Source: Nostoc sp. NMS9 (GTDB lineage: Bacteria > Cyanobacteriota > Cyanobacteriia > Cyanobacteriales > Nostocaceae). From it: 64,000 nt of DNA. Shown piece by piece: positions 7,883 through 16,411 of the stretch. The translations under genes and the position numbers were made by a program. Positions within the stretch are counted from its first letter, which is position 1; each line of letters starts with the position of its first letter. A model generated the notes under the pieces. It had not been told where the DNA came from, ran no database searches, and saw nothing but the letters and a program-made list of their open reading frames with translations. Location: NCBI RefSeq assembly GCF_017114995.1, contig NZ_JABXKL010000061.1, positions 1 to 64,000 on the forward strand, written 5' to 3'.

Positions 7883-9199
7883 CTAATTCATTTTTATCTT
7901 CTGCAACGCCGCCGAGGATGAGTGGTCAGAGGCTATATGTTTAACGCTATCGTTGCCATTGGGCACTTTTTCGGCAGATAGAGCGTTAAGTTGTGGCTGG
8001 CGACCCCACAGCCCGGTCATTAGTCGCAGCAGTAGCCTTCGTGGGAAAGACCAGTAAATTATCAGCCGCAGTACCAACCGCCGCAGTTTAACCATTGGTA
8101 GCCATTGATTAGAAAAGCTGCGGTTGAGAAGATCGGTAAAGGCTAGGATGACCCAGTTTTCATAGCGTCGCCAGCGATCATAGCGTTTTAGAACCACCAG
8201 AGAACCCAGGTCTTGTCTGTGTTGTTGTGCAGTTTGCAGCACTTGGGCTAGGGCAGCTGCATCACGAATACCCATATTTAGCCCCTGACCGCCCACGGGA
8301 TGACAGCAGTGGGCAGCATCCCCCAGCAACACCAAGCGCGGCTGACAATAGCTGCGGCTCTGCATCAACCGTGCTGGAAACACCAAGGGCTGGCTTAACA
8401 AGGTTAGTTTCCCCATTTGGTCGCCGTAGCGTTGTTGCAGTTCGGTCATAAACTGGTCGCGGGGCAGAGCAACTATTGCCTGAGCTTCTGCGTGGGGTGC
8501 AATCCAGACGATTTGGCAGCGATTATCAGGCAAGGGCAAAATTGCAAAAGGGCCGCTAGTCCAAAAACGCTCGTAGCCGATATTCTGGTGCCATCGCTCT
8601 GGGGCAACGAAAGCTGTGATACAGGATTGCCAGTAAGCCCAGCCGTTAGTTTTGATGCTAGCCTGTTGGCGAATTTGCGAGTTGATGCCATCAGCAGCCA
8701 CGACCAACTTTGTTTGCAACCGTTGTTGACCCTGGGAACCCTCCAGCACCACCTCTGCGGCTTGAACTCCATAGCGCACCTCAACCACTTGAGTCTCATA
8801 ACAACAAGTAATGTTAGCTGCTGTTGCCACTCGTTGCTGGAGTGCCGCCATCAGTACCCCATGCTCGCCACAGTAGTAAACTGCTGCTTCACCCAAATCC
8901 TTTGGGCAAAACTCGACTCGGTGAGGATAGTCCGCGTCCGATAATAACACCCGTGAAAAGTGGCTAATTTTTGGTGCAATTTGTTCCCACAGCCCCAAAT
9001 CACGAAAAATTTTGCTCGTCATCGGCGACAGGGCATAAGCTCGCGCTCGCTTTGTTACTTGCTGTTCCTGTTGTGCTTCCACTACTAAAATCAAGAGACC
9101 TGACGATCGCAGTCCACAAGCTAGTGTCAAACCTGAAATACCGCCGCCGACAATAACCACATCGTAGTTTATCGTTGGAAACTCAAAATTGGTCATCAT
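7883..9199 (-). CDS. FAD-dependent UbiH/COQ6-type aromatic hydroxylase
   Basis: About 438 residues from the ATG at 9197-9199; a second ATG follows immediately. The longer reading from 9241 would overlap the preceding gene by 35 bp, while the ATG at 9199 sits 7 bp after its stop. Class A flavin monooxygenase signatures are all present: the Rossmann dinucleotide motif VVIVGGGISGLTLA at the N-terminus, the DG motif (LVVAADGINSQIR, near 165) and the GD motif (LVLLGDAAHCCHPVGGQG, near 295). The C-terminal 60 residues are basic and hydrophobic, perhaps membrane-associated. In cyanobacteria relatives such as Synechocystis Slr1300 have been linked to plastoquinone formation. Following an MPBQ-type methyltransferase suggests hydroxylation of a prenylated quinone or phenol ring. 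Whether this is the housekeeping copy or a dedicated paralogue cannot be told from the window. Confidence 0.82.
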   Translation of the reverse strand: MMTNFEFPTINYDVVIVGGGISGLTLACGLRSSGLLILVVEAQQEQQVTKRARAYALSPMTSKIFRDLGLWEQIAPKISHFSRVLLSDADYPHRVEFCPKDLGEAAVYYCGEHGVLMAALQQRVATAANITCCYETQVVEVRYGVQAAEVVLEGSQGQQRLQTKLVVAADGINSQIRQQASIKTNGWAYWQSCITAFVAPERWHQNIGYERFWTSGPFAILPLPDNRCQIVWIAPHAEAQAIVALPRDQFMTELQQRYGDQMGKLTLLSQPLVFPARLMQSRSYCQPRLVLLGDAAHCCHPVGGQGLNMGIRDAAALAQVLQTAQQHRQDLGSLVVLKRYDRWRRYENWVILAFTDLLNRSFSNQWLPMVKLRRLVLRLIIYWSFPRRLLLRLMTGLWGRQPQLNALSAEKVPNGNDSVKHIASDHSSSAALQKIKMN

Positions 9200-9206
9200 G
9201 CAGTCG

Positions 9207-10208
9207 CTACCTAACCAAGCTTGAGGGATTTTGGTTGGCAAAGTTTCTGTCCATCAATTCTGTGCGTGAGTTTGCCCGCACAGCCCGGAACATTCCAAAT
9301 CGACACAACCCTGCACCAAACGCCAAACGCATCAGTAAAAGCGTCGGTACCTCCCGCACAGACTTGACAAAACCAGACAGCCCAAAACGCACTAATCCCT
9401 CTGGTCGAGCCACTCCTTGCCAAATCGAATCGAACCAAGAAGGAAGGGTTTCTTGCGTCCAGTCTGCCGTAATTACCTCCCCCTCAACTAATTCTGTCCC
9501 CGCCAAAAGCTCGGAAAAGCCTTCAATACTGGAAAAAGCTGGATGCGACCACTGATCGAGGAGTTGCCGCATTACTGGTTTCTCCCAAAAATTTAGCGGC
9601 TTTTGGCGGTCATCCCTCTGATTCCAGTCAGCTACAACCAAGACTCCACCAGGCTTTAGCACCCGCATTAATTCTCTAGCAAAAACGGTTTTATCTGGCA
9701 TATGGGGACCTGCTTCAATCGACCAAACCACATCAAAACTGGCATTTGGAAACGACAGTGCCATCGCATCATCGACCGCAAACTGGGCATTTAGCCCTTG
9801 GGGTGTTAACTCCTGGGCGCGTTTTACCTGAATAGGGCTGATGGTAATCCCTGTAACAGCAAACCCATAATCTCGCGCTAAAATCCGGCTGCTGCCCCCA
9901 ATCCCACAGCCAACATCTAAGACGGTAGTACCATGAGGTAATTTATCTAAACCTCCCCATTTAACCATTTCATGTACAAAATCAGATTTAGCAGCTAAAA
10001 AATCCTTGCGTCGTGGCGGCGAACCGTAGTGACCGAGGTGAATGTGTTCCCCCCAATAAAACTCTAGGATGCCGTCAAGTGTCCATTGATCGTAGGAATT
10101 GGCGACTGTGGATGAGGATTGATACTTGCGGGCAGTTAGGAGATAAGCCGCAATTCCAATCACTAAAAGCACAAAAAAACCAATTATAAAATATAATAAA
10201 TTTGACAT
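9207..10208 (-). CDS. MPBQ/MSBQ-type quinone methyltransferase (Sll0418-like)
   Basis: 333 residues with one N-terminal membrane anchor (residues 4-23), then YQSSSTVANSYDQWT and HIHLGHYGSPP. The SAM site is VLDVGCGIGGSSRILA near residue 96, followed by VTGITISPIQVKRAQ and PGGVLVVADWNQRDD. From memory this is very close to Synechocystis Sll0418, which methylates 2-methyl-6-phytyl- and 2-methyl-6-solanesyl-benzoquinone in tocopherol and plastoquinone synthesis. The anchor places it on a membrane. It is the first sizeable gene after the cobalamin riboswitch and sits 7 bp before the flavin hydroxylase. Cobalamin control of a plastoquinone-type methyltransferase is unexpected; the gene may be a specialised paralogue serving the downstream enzymes. 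Confidence 0.88.
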   Translation of the reverse strand: MSNLLYFIIGFFVLLVIGIAAYLLTARKYQSSSTVANSYDQWTLDGILEFYWGEHIHLGHYGSPPRRKDFLAAKSDFVHEMVKWGGLDKLPHGTTVLDVGCGIGGSSRILARDYGFAVTGITISPIQVKRAQELTPQGLNAQFAVDDAMALSFPNASFDVVWSIEAGPHMPDKTVFARELMRVLKPGGVLVVADWNQRDDRQKPLNFWEKPVMRQLLDQWSHPAFSSIEGFSELLAGTELVEGEVITADWTQETLPSWFDSIWQGVARPEGLVRFGLSGFVKSVREVPTLLLMRLAFGAGLCRFGMFRAVRANSRTELMDRNFANQNPSSLVR

Positions 10209-10230
10209 TTTTTTGAACGCTACTGTACAC

Positions 10231-10485
10231 CTATTTGAGTCGATCTAACGGTTTACTTATTGCTGCTCCTCCCGAATCAGACGAGCGATGGCCTAACCGC
10301 CCGACAGAGGCGATTGCAATATAAATCATCCGATACATCGACATTGCAATATTTTGAACATCTGGAATAATTTTCCCTTGAAGTAGACTGGGGTTGTGTT
10401 TATCTTGGGGGAGAGACGTTTGTTTGACAAAGGGATGAATAGCAGTAGGAATCTTCCCAGTTCGGTGAAGATAGAATTTCGGCAT
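10231..10485 (-). CDS. Hypothetical small ORF in the riboswitch leader
   Basis: An 84-codon ATG frame between the cobalamin riboswitch and the quinone methyltransferase gene, ending 22 bp before it. It is basic (His/Lys/Arg-rich), has one weak hydrophobic patch (MYRMIYIAIASVG) and matches no family I know. There is no convincing ribosome-binding site upstream of its ATG. Position is the main argument for it: an unbroken frame in the 640-bp leader of the operon. It could be a leader peptide, a diverged gene or chance. Confidence 0.3.
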   Translation of the reverse strand: MPKFYLHRTGKIPTAIHPFVKQTSLPQDKHNPSLLQGKIIPDVQNIAMSMYRMIYIAIASVGRLGHRSSDSGGAAISKPLDRLK

Positions 10486-11252
10486 GATGATTAATTGAAG
10501 TATTAGTCTAGTAAATTAGCAATTTCTATGGGTAATGTGGAACAGGACTATGTACGTCATACACGCCATTTACTACCTGTTTTTTAACAACTTCCACCTG
10601 TTAGGTAATACAGCATTTCCTTGTTGCTGTGACTATTTGCAACCGATACTCTCATCTGGAGTAGCGATCGCGATCACTGCATCTAAAGACACAACTTGTA
10701 CCGGAAATTAATCGCTTACCCTCTCATAGAAAGTCGTAATCTGTAGCGTCTTGATATGTGGGGCTATGAGAACGTAAAGCTGAGTAGTTGTAGAAATCTT
10801 CATAAGAATACTTATCTGTGCCTCGCAGATGTACAAAATTTACAAGTTCACTTCGGCGGGCATTCTGACTCACAAGGCTTGCCTTGATTACAGCTGCGGG
10901 ACAGCGCCGGATTTACACCGGACTTTCCCCGTTTCCTCTAGCGGCTGTTCCCCACTAGAACCGAGATTCATCTGAATACTAACACAACTGTGATTTGCTT
11001 GCATAAAAATCAATGGTCGATCTATGACTGGCATTCGTCATTAATCGGAGCAAGTCTCATTCTTTACCAAAGCTTGCTCTGGATTTTTATTGGACAATTC
11101 TTCTAAAAATTTTTCAACCCAACAAACTTTTTCGGGTTGCCAGCGTTTGCTGACATAGCGCTGGCATTATTCCTTAGACCATTTTCATAACTTACGCAAA
11201 AATTGTTAAAAAGCTTAATTCATTTGTCAGTCCACCATCTACCAATCAACTG
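10486..11252. other. Long intergenic leader region with the first cobalamin riboswitch
   Basis: Between the small ORF at 10231-10485 and the nuclease gene at 11253 there is no convincing coding sequence. It holds the riboswitch aptamer (10850-10976) and, immediately 3' on the transcribed minus strand, a block at about 10741-10849 that also follows the second riboswitch. Short inverted motifs such as ACAACTTCCACCTGTTAGG near 10580 are unexplained. The minus-strand promoter for the operon should lie between about 10980 and 11200. Confidence 0.6.
10850..10976 (-). promoter_or_regulatory. Cobalamin (adenosylcobalamin-type) riboswitch 1
   Basis: Read on the minus strand this stretch carries the conserved cobalamin-riboswitch core in order: GGGGAACAGCCGC, GGGGAAAGTCCGGTG, AATCCGGCGCTGTCCCGCA, CTGTAAT, and the 3' B12-box part GAGTCAGAATGCCCGCC. 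These match the standard element closely, including the pairing between the 5' CTAGTGGGG and the GCCGCTAG arms. It faces the operon whose first large gene is the quinone methyltransferase. High cobalamin would be expected to switch the operon off. The expression platform probably lies in the segment at about 10741-10849, which is shared with riboswitch 2. Confidence 0.92.
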
Positions 11253-12218
11253 ATGACCGAGGAACTTGAAAGAGCAGATAATGATAGTCCGTGGAAAGAA
11301 ATTTTAGAAGCTTACTTTCCCCAAGCAATGCAATTTTTCTTCTCCCAAACAGCAGCATTAATTAATTGGGAACGTCCCCACGAATTTCTCGATAAAGAAT
11401 TTCAGCAAATAGCTCGTGAAGCTGAACAAGGTAGGCGATATGCAGATAAATTAGTCAAAGTATGGCAAATTCAAGGACAAGAAATTTGGCTATTAATCCA
11501 TGTAGAAATTCAGGCAAAATCAGAAGACATTTTTGCAGAAAGAATGTTTTCCTACAACCTGCGAATTTTTGATAGATTTGCCAAACCTGCCATTAGTTTG
11601 GCGATTTTGTGCGATACTGACCTGACATGGCGACCAAATCAATATAGTTATAATTACCCCGATACTAGGTTTAACTTTGAATTTGGCATCGTCAAGCTTT
11701 TAGATTATCAAAATAATTGGGCAGAATTAGAAGCCAGTGACAATCCATTTGCAACCGTAGTCATGGCGCATTTGAAAACACAGCAAACAAGTAAAAAGCC
11801 AGGAGAACGTAAAACTTGGAAATTTAGCTTAATTCGTCGGTTGTATGAATTAGGATTACAGGAAAGGGACATTCGTAACCTGTACCGATTTATTGATTGG
11901 GTTATGATTTTATCAAAAGCCTTGGAAGCAGAATTTTGGCAAGAGTTTAAGCAATTTGAGCAGGAGCGGACTATGAGCTACATTACCACAGGCGAACGCA
12001 TTGGCTACGAGCGTGGGAAGGAAGAAGGAAAGCAGGAACAAGGACAAACTCTTGTAATACGGCAACTACAAAAACGGGTAGGGGAGTTACCAGAAGAGGT
12101 TCGGGAGCGCATTCAAACTCTTTCTTTAGAGCAATTAGAATCACTTGGTGAAGCTTTGTTAGATTTTACAGCTATTGAAGATTTACTTAACTGGTTGGCA
12201 GCAAATCAAACAACATAG
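11253..12218 (+). CDS. Rpn/PD-(D/E)XK family nuclease-like protein with DUF4351 tail
   Basis: 321 residues. The N-terminal part has the Rpn/YhgA-type layout common in cyanobacteria: WKEILEAYFPQAM, FLDKEFQQIARE, then a PD-(D/E)XK-like core, ADKLVKVW followed by WLLIHVEIQAK and YNLRIFDRF, where D and ExQ(x)K are the likely catalytic residues. The last 60 residues (RQLQKRVGELPEEVRERIQTL to LLNWLA) form a DUF4351 helical tail, preceded by a Gly/Glu/Lys-rich linker. Such proteins are usually described as recombination-promoting nucleases or putative transposases; cellular role unclear. It is alone on the plus strand between the riboswitch leader and a MITE. ATG at 11253, no strong ribosome-binding site. 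Confidence 0.75.
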   Translation: MTEELERADNDSPWKEILEAYFPQAMQFFFSQTAALINWERPHEFLDKEFQQIAREAEQGRRYADKLVKVWQIQGQEIWLLIHVEIQAKSEDIFAERMFSYNLRIFDRFAKPAISLAILCDTDLTWRPNQYSYNYPDTRFNFEFGIVKLLDYQNNWAELEASDNPFATVVMAHLKTQQTSKKPGERKTWKFSLIRRLYELGLQERDIRNLYRFIDWVMILSKALEAEFWQEFKQFEQERTMSYITTGERIGYERGKEEGKQEQGQTLVIRQLQKRVGELPEEVRERIQTLSLEQLESLGEALLDFTAIEDLLNWLAANQTT

Positions 12219-12230
12219 AAAACGTCCTTA

Positions 12231-12403
12231 GAGGTTGTTTGAAAAATCTAATTTGTTACTAGCCCTAGCGACTAGAAGTCGCGGCTACACAGACAAAACC
12301 TGCCTCCGCAGGTTAAAAACCCTTGATTTTGATTAGTCCACGGAGGTGGACTTCATTTGTGTAGTAGCGAATTATATTCGCCCAAAACTTTTCAAACATC
12401 CTC
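12231..12403. mobile_element. 173-bp MITE with IS5-like terminal inverted repeats
   Basis: Ends are GAGGTTGTTTGAAAA (left) and its imperfect complement TTTTCAAACATCCTC (right), flanked on both sides by TTA (12228-12230 and 12404-12406), a plausible target duplication. The inside has no frame but three short hairpins in a row (GCGACTAGAAGTCGC, ACCTGCCTCCGCAGGT, GTCCACGGAGGTGGAC). The terminal repeats are near copies of those of the IS5-type element at 17198-18106, which could have mobilised it. It lies 12 bp after the Rpn-type gene. Confidence 0.75.
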
Positions 12404-12481
12404 TTAACTATTGCCAAACCTAGTTAACAATTCTTTTCCATTTTTGCAATTATTTTTCTACAATTCATCAACACATCTTGT

Positions 12482-14736
12482 ATGCAAGCTTCATCCACAC
12501 TTTTTGAGGACTCCACAACGGATATCCATGTTGTTCGTCGCGATGGTTCGACAACACCGTTAGAAATTAATAAAATTCGCACAGTAGTTAATTGGGCTTG
12601 TTGTGGACTTTCAGCAAATTCTATTGCTCTAGAAGCACATCTGACAACTCGATTGCGTCCTGGAATTACCACACGAGAAATTCAAGATAATTTAATTCGC
12701 TGTGCTTTGGATTTGTGTAGTCCTGAAGAACCTGATTGGCGCTATGTAGCAGGGCGATTACATATTTGGAGTTTGTGGAAAGATACTAAAGTTAGCCGTG
12801 GTTATCAGTACGGGCAATATACTCGGACTGTACATTCCAAAGTTTTGTCAGAACAATACGATCGCCGCATTTGAATCTACACGGACGCAGAATTAGAGAT
12901 TGCTAACACTTGGATCAATCCCAACTGAGATGCCGACTATGATTATGCCGGAGCTGTATTACTGACGAAGCGATATCTTTTGGCGAATGAGCTACCACAG
13001 GAAGCATTTTTAACTTGTGCTTTATTGATTGCCTCAGTGGAAACACCAGAGAATCGATTAACCTGGGCAAAGCAATTTTATGAAGCGTTAGCGAATCGTC
13101 AAATATCTTTGGCAACGCCCATTTTAGCGAATTTGCGGATTCCCAATGGCTCCCTAGCCAGTTGTTTCATTACGGCGATGGACGACAATTTAGAAAGCAT
13201 TTTTGGCAGTATTCATGATGCGGCTCGGATTTCCAAAAATGGTGGCGGTGTCGGCGTAAATCTGTCTCGCATTCGTGCAACGGGCAGTTGGGTGATGGGG
13301 AAAGCTAATGCCTCTGGTGGCGTGGTTACCTGGATTAAGTTGTTGAATGATACAGCGATCACAGTTAATCAAGGTGGACGCAGAGCAGGTGCTGTCACTG
13401 TCAGTCTGGATATTTGGCATTTGGACTTGCCCGAATTTTTGGAAATGCAAACAGAGAATGGGGACGGGCGACGCAAAGCTTATGACGTGTTCCCGCAACT
13501 GGTTGTCAGTGACGAATTCATGCGGCGAGTAGTAGCCGATGAAGAATGGACATTAGTTGATTCTTATGAGGTACGAACTCGTTTAGGCATTGAATTGGCT
13601 CAGTTGTGGGGTGAAGAATTTGAAAAGGCTTATCTTCAAATCGAAGCCAGTAAAGAGTGCGAGATTACACTTTACAAACGGGTGAATGCTCGTCTTTTAC
13701 TCAAACAGGTGATGCGAACCCAATTAGAAACCGGGATGCCTTATCTGTGGTTTAAAGATACCGCGAACCGAGCTAATCCCAATCAGCATGAGGGCTATAT
13801 TCCAGGTGGAAACCTGTGCCAAGAATCGTGGTCAAATGTGAAACCGGATGAAGAAGCACATACGTGTAATCTCGTAAGTATCAATCTGGCAAATCTTGAG
13901 GATGAGAAACGAGCAGAGATTTGTCAAATCGCAGTACGTATATTAGATAACACGATTGAACTCACCTCACCGCCCTTTGCTGCTAGTGCCACCCACAACG
14001 CCAAATATCGCACAATTGGAGTGGGCTGTATGGGATTAGCCGATTGGTTAGCAAAACGTCATCTCACCTACACCCATCTTCAGGAAATCAGCGATTTATT
14101 TGAAGATATCGGTTACCATTGCACATCTGCATCAATGTTCCTTGCTCAGGAACGAGGTGCGTATCCTGCTTTTGCAGGTAGTGAATGGAGCAAGGGACAT
14201 TTAATCGGAGCAAAACCTGTGGATTGGTTTTTGCAACACCCTAGTCTTCCAGAACGCTCACAAAATTGAGTCAGGATATCAAACAACATGGTATTCGCAA
14301 TTCACACATTACAGCGATCGCACCCAATACTTCTTCATCTTTAGTTCAGGGTTGTACAGCCAGTGTTTTACCCGTTTACAGCAAATTCTTTTATGAAAAA
14401 TGGGCAAAGGGTTCAGTACCCATTGCACCACCTTACATTCGGGATAATCTATGGTTCTATGTCGAAAATAAGACACTAGATCAGAAAAAAGTGGTGCGGG
14501 CGATCGCCACAATCCAACAATGGATTGATACAGGAATTTCAATGGAACTACTGTTTAATCTGAACGCTGGAGTTTATTTCCCCGACGAACTTGAGCGTTC
14601 TCTCAGCGCTCTTGATATTTTTGAAACCCTAATGCTGGCTTGGGAATTGGGTTGTAAAGCAATCTACTATATTCGCACTGTCCAAAAAGATAGTTTCAAA
14701 GAAACGAACGAGCAATGTGTTGCTTGTGCAAACTAA
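12482..14736 (+). pseudogene. nrdA: Class I ribonucleotide reductase alpha subunit, broken
   Basis: The reading follows class I ribonucleotide reductase large subunit over about 750 codons: an N-terminal ATP-cone (about codons 18-110), the first active-site cysteine in LASCFI, the N-L-C-Q-E active-site loop (GGNLCQES), the partner cysteine in HTCNLVS, NTSSSLVQGC, and the C-terminal redox pair CVACAN. The frame is interrupted by TGA at 12872-12874 and TGA at 12926-12928 (same frame, the second where homologues have a tryptophan), then by a frameshift near 14245-14266 where the reading moves into the segment beginning SQDIKQHGIRN. All catalytic residues remain, so the damage looks recent. No nrdB is adjacent. 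The enzyme makes deoxyribonucleotides without cobalamin; a B12-dependent class II enzyme elsewhere would make it dispensable (inference). Three unrelated sequencing errors would be the alternative. Confidence 0.88.
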
Positions 14737-14739
14737 CTA

Positions 14740-14764
14740 GGGAGTAGGGAGTAGGGAGTAGGGA
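14740..14764. repeat. STRR heptanucleotide tract, left copy of an inverted pair
   Basis: GGGAGTA units repeated just after nrdA, continuing into GGATTAAGAAAG. Its inverted counterpart is at about 15163-15198, so the four-helix-bundle gene is bracketed by inverted copies. Confidence 0.75.
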
Positions 14765-15127
14765 TTAAGAAAGCTTTGCTTTCAAGGATTTTTGTAAACC
14801 TCGAAGCATTCGTTGTATTTCGTCAGTTTTGGTCAGGATTTCTTGGAGTTTAGGATTGGTTATGTATTCCAATTGTTCGGCTACAATGAGTTGGGTTTCA
14901 AGTTCCGCCAAAGAACCGAGAGCGATCGCAATAAATCGCAGGAATTCTTGTGTTGAATCTCTAGCATGACCTTCTGCCAAATTTGATGGGATCGATACCG
15001 CCGCCCGTTGCATTTGGCTACTCAAACCATATGTTTCAGACTTAGGAAAATCTCGTGTTAATAGATAAACTTGCTTGGTCAAGCTTACACCCAACTGCCA
15101 AACTTTTAAATCCCGATAACTATTAAT
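14765..15127 (-). CDS. Four-helix-bundle (S23/IVP-like) protein
   Basis: About 110-121 residues of the S23 ribosomal-insert (IVP-like) family: SYRDLKVWQLGVSLTKQVY, then FPKSETYGLSSQMQRAAVSIPSNLAEGHAR, and a third and fourth helix ending near KSLKAKLS. The family core begins before the TTG at 15094, at SYRDLKVWQ, but no ATG, GTG or TTG lies in the extra stretch, so the start may be ATT at 15125-15127 or the original start is lost. Relatives occur as intervening sequences in rRNA genes and as free genes; function unknown. The gene is bracketed by inverted STRR tracts and sits where the metE frame is cut off, so it behaves like a small inserted cassette. Confidence 0.7.
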   Translation of the reverse strand: MNSYRDLKVWQLGVSLTKQVYLLTRDFPKSETYGLSSQMQRAAVSIPSNLAEGHARDSTQEFLRFIAIALGSLAELETQLIVAEQLEYITNPKLQEILTKTDEIQRMLRGLQKSLKAKLS

Positions 15128-15162
15128 TGCGATAGATGCTAAATCAGTGTATGTATCTTTTT

Positions 15163-15198
15163 TAATCCTACTCCCTACTCCCCACTCCCTACTCCCTT
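15163..15198. repeat. STRR heptanucleotide tract, right copy of an inverted pair
   Basis: TACTCCC/CACTCCC units, the inverse complement of the tract at 14740-14764 including the adjoining GGATTAARAAAG. The metE fragment reads into this tract and stops there. Confidence 0.75.
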
Positions 15199-15615
15199 AA
15201 CCCGTTCTAAAAAGTCACTGAAATCAGATGGTAATGTTGATTCTGCAATTTCCGGGACGAGATAGTGATAGTTAGTATCAAACCACTTGGTCATTTCCAA
15301 GGCGGGAATTCCTTCTTTACCTCGTGCCATTGTAAAGTAGCGTTCTAAGCCAGAAAGCTGTTGAAATCTTTCAGGAATCAGCCCAAAACGAAATGTCCAG
15401 TCAAGTACATGATCGTAGAGAGTTGTGTCTCCAATTACAATATGGTCAATTCCGGCTTCAAGTTGAGTTTTCCAGTTATATTCCTCGACTTTTCGCACAG
15501 TTTGGAGTAATGATTCTGACTCTATATTACCACTCCAAAATGATTCTAGCGCTTTCTTAACTTCCCGGTTTTTACCAATGCGGGGATAGCCTAATGTTGC
15601 TATTTGAATCTGCAT
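15175..15615 (-). pseudogene. metE: N-terminal fragment of cobalamin-independent methionine synthase
   Basis: 146 codons against about 750-770 for a whole MetE. The start is authentic: ATG at 15615 with AAGGA upstream, then IATLGYPRIGKNREVKKALE, FWSG, the LEAGIDHIVIGDTTLYDHVLD substrate strand, and the ALEMTKWFDTNYHYLVPE block near residues 103-120. The frame then runs into the STRR tract and ends in TAG at 15175-15177. No catalytic zinc-site domain follows, so it cannot make methionine. It lies 75 bp behind the DUF1636 gene and downstream of cobalamin riboswitch 2, the arrangement expected for metE, which many bacteria express only when B12 is scarce. Confidence 0.9.
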
Positions 15616-15690
15616 TACTTTCTATTCCTTTGAAGACTAATGATTTAGGTACTGGTGATTGGGAACTGGAAAATTTTACCCAATCATCAA

Positions 15691-16101
15691 TTAACAACAA
15701 CTTATGTTTAATTTTGCCCACTTATTTAGTGGTGGAATCTTTGCTAAAATCCCCTTTTTCAAAGGTTCAGGTCGTTCTGACCAAAATAATAAACCATCAG
15801 GTTTAGTATAATATTGAGTTGCACATTTCAGTACAGCAGATGCACAGCTGTCAACTGGTAAATCGCCAAAGAGATAGGTTGATTTACCTTCTGCTGTAAA
15901 GGCAATGACACAAGAACGACTACAAGCACTCATGCATTCAACTCCCTGAATGTGGAATTTATTTCGCAATTCCCAATCTTGTGCAAGTTGTTGAAGCTGT
16001 TGTAGTAGTTGTTCACCTTTACTTTCACCAACTCGTTTACCGTTTTGCCACACGCTGTCACAAGTCGTGCAAACAAATAAAGTATGTTGTTTATTGAGCA
16101 T
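15691..16101 (-). CDS. DUF1636 2Fe-2S/metal-binding protein
   Basis: About 137 residues from the ATG at 16099-16101; an alternative GTG at 16215 would add 38 cysteine-containing residues. Family pattern: LFVCTTCDSVWQNGKRVGES, then a helix (EQLLQQLQQLAQDW), then VECMSACSRSCVIAFTAEGKSTYLFGDLP. The cysteines of CTTC and CMSACSRSC can ligate a metal or 2Fe-2S cluster in a thioredoxin-like fold. DUF1636 genes often sit among cobalt/cobalamin genes; here it is the first gene after cobalamin riboswitch 2 and before metE. A role in cobalt or metal handling is inferred from this context. The second ferredoxin-like gene in the window (1147-1770) is of a different subgroup. Confidence 0.8.
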   Translation of the reverse strand: MLNKQHTLFVCTTCDSVWQNGKRVGESKGEQLLQQLQQLAQDWELRNKFHIQGVECMSACSRSCVIAFTAEGKSTYLFGDLPVDSCASAVLKCATQYYTKPDGLLFWSERPEPLKKGILAKIPPLNKWAKLNISCC

Positions 16102-16411
16102 TAATTTTGAAGTTTGTAGAAAGAAGTCTGAATCGCAGATATGACAACTTTTTGCAGTCGTGCAACTGCAACATAACTGTAAATTTGGCAGAAATAATTC
16201 TGTAGAAGCTTTCACGCCAGCAAAAAACTAGCGCAAATGACAGTTGCACCAAAGCATAATTGCAATTATCAATAAACTGTCTGTAATTTCACAGCCATGA
16301 GTAGTCTGTGGGGTATCTCTGGCACTATGAGAACGTGAAACTGATGTATCGTTGAAATATTTATAGGAGTATTCACCTGTACCTCGCAGATGGGTATGAG
16401 TTTGTCTGTTA

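Noticed and set aside
8227-9156. Several plus-strand frames opposite the UbiH-like gene
   Set aside because: The hydroxylase frame has all family motifs; the others are shadows of its G/C-rich codons.
10215-10235. TGTACA near 10222 as the CAST left end
   Set aside because: No CGACATTAATTTGCG-type repeats accompany it.
12872-12928. TGA recoded as tryptophan or selenocysteine in nrdA
   Set aside because: A later frameshift also breaks the gene, no SECIS-like structure was seen, and other genes in the window end in TGA normally.
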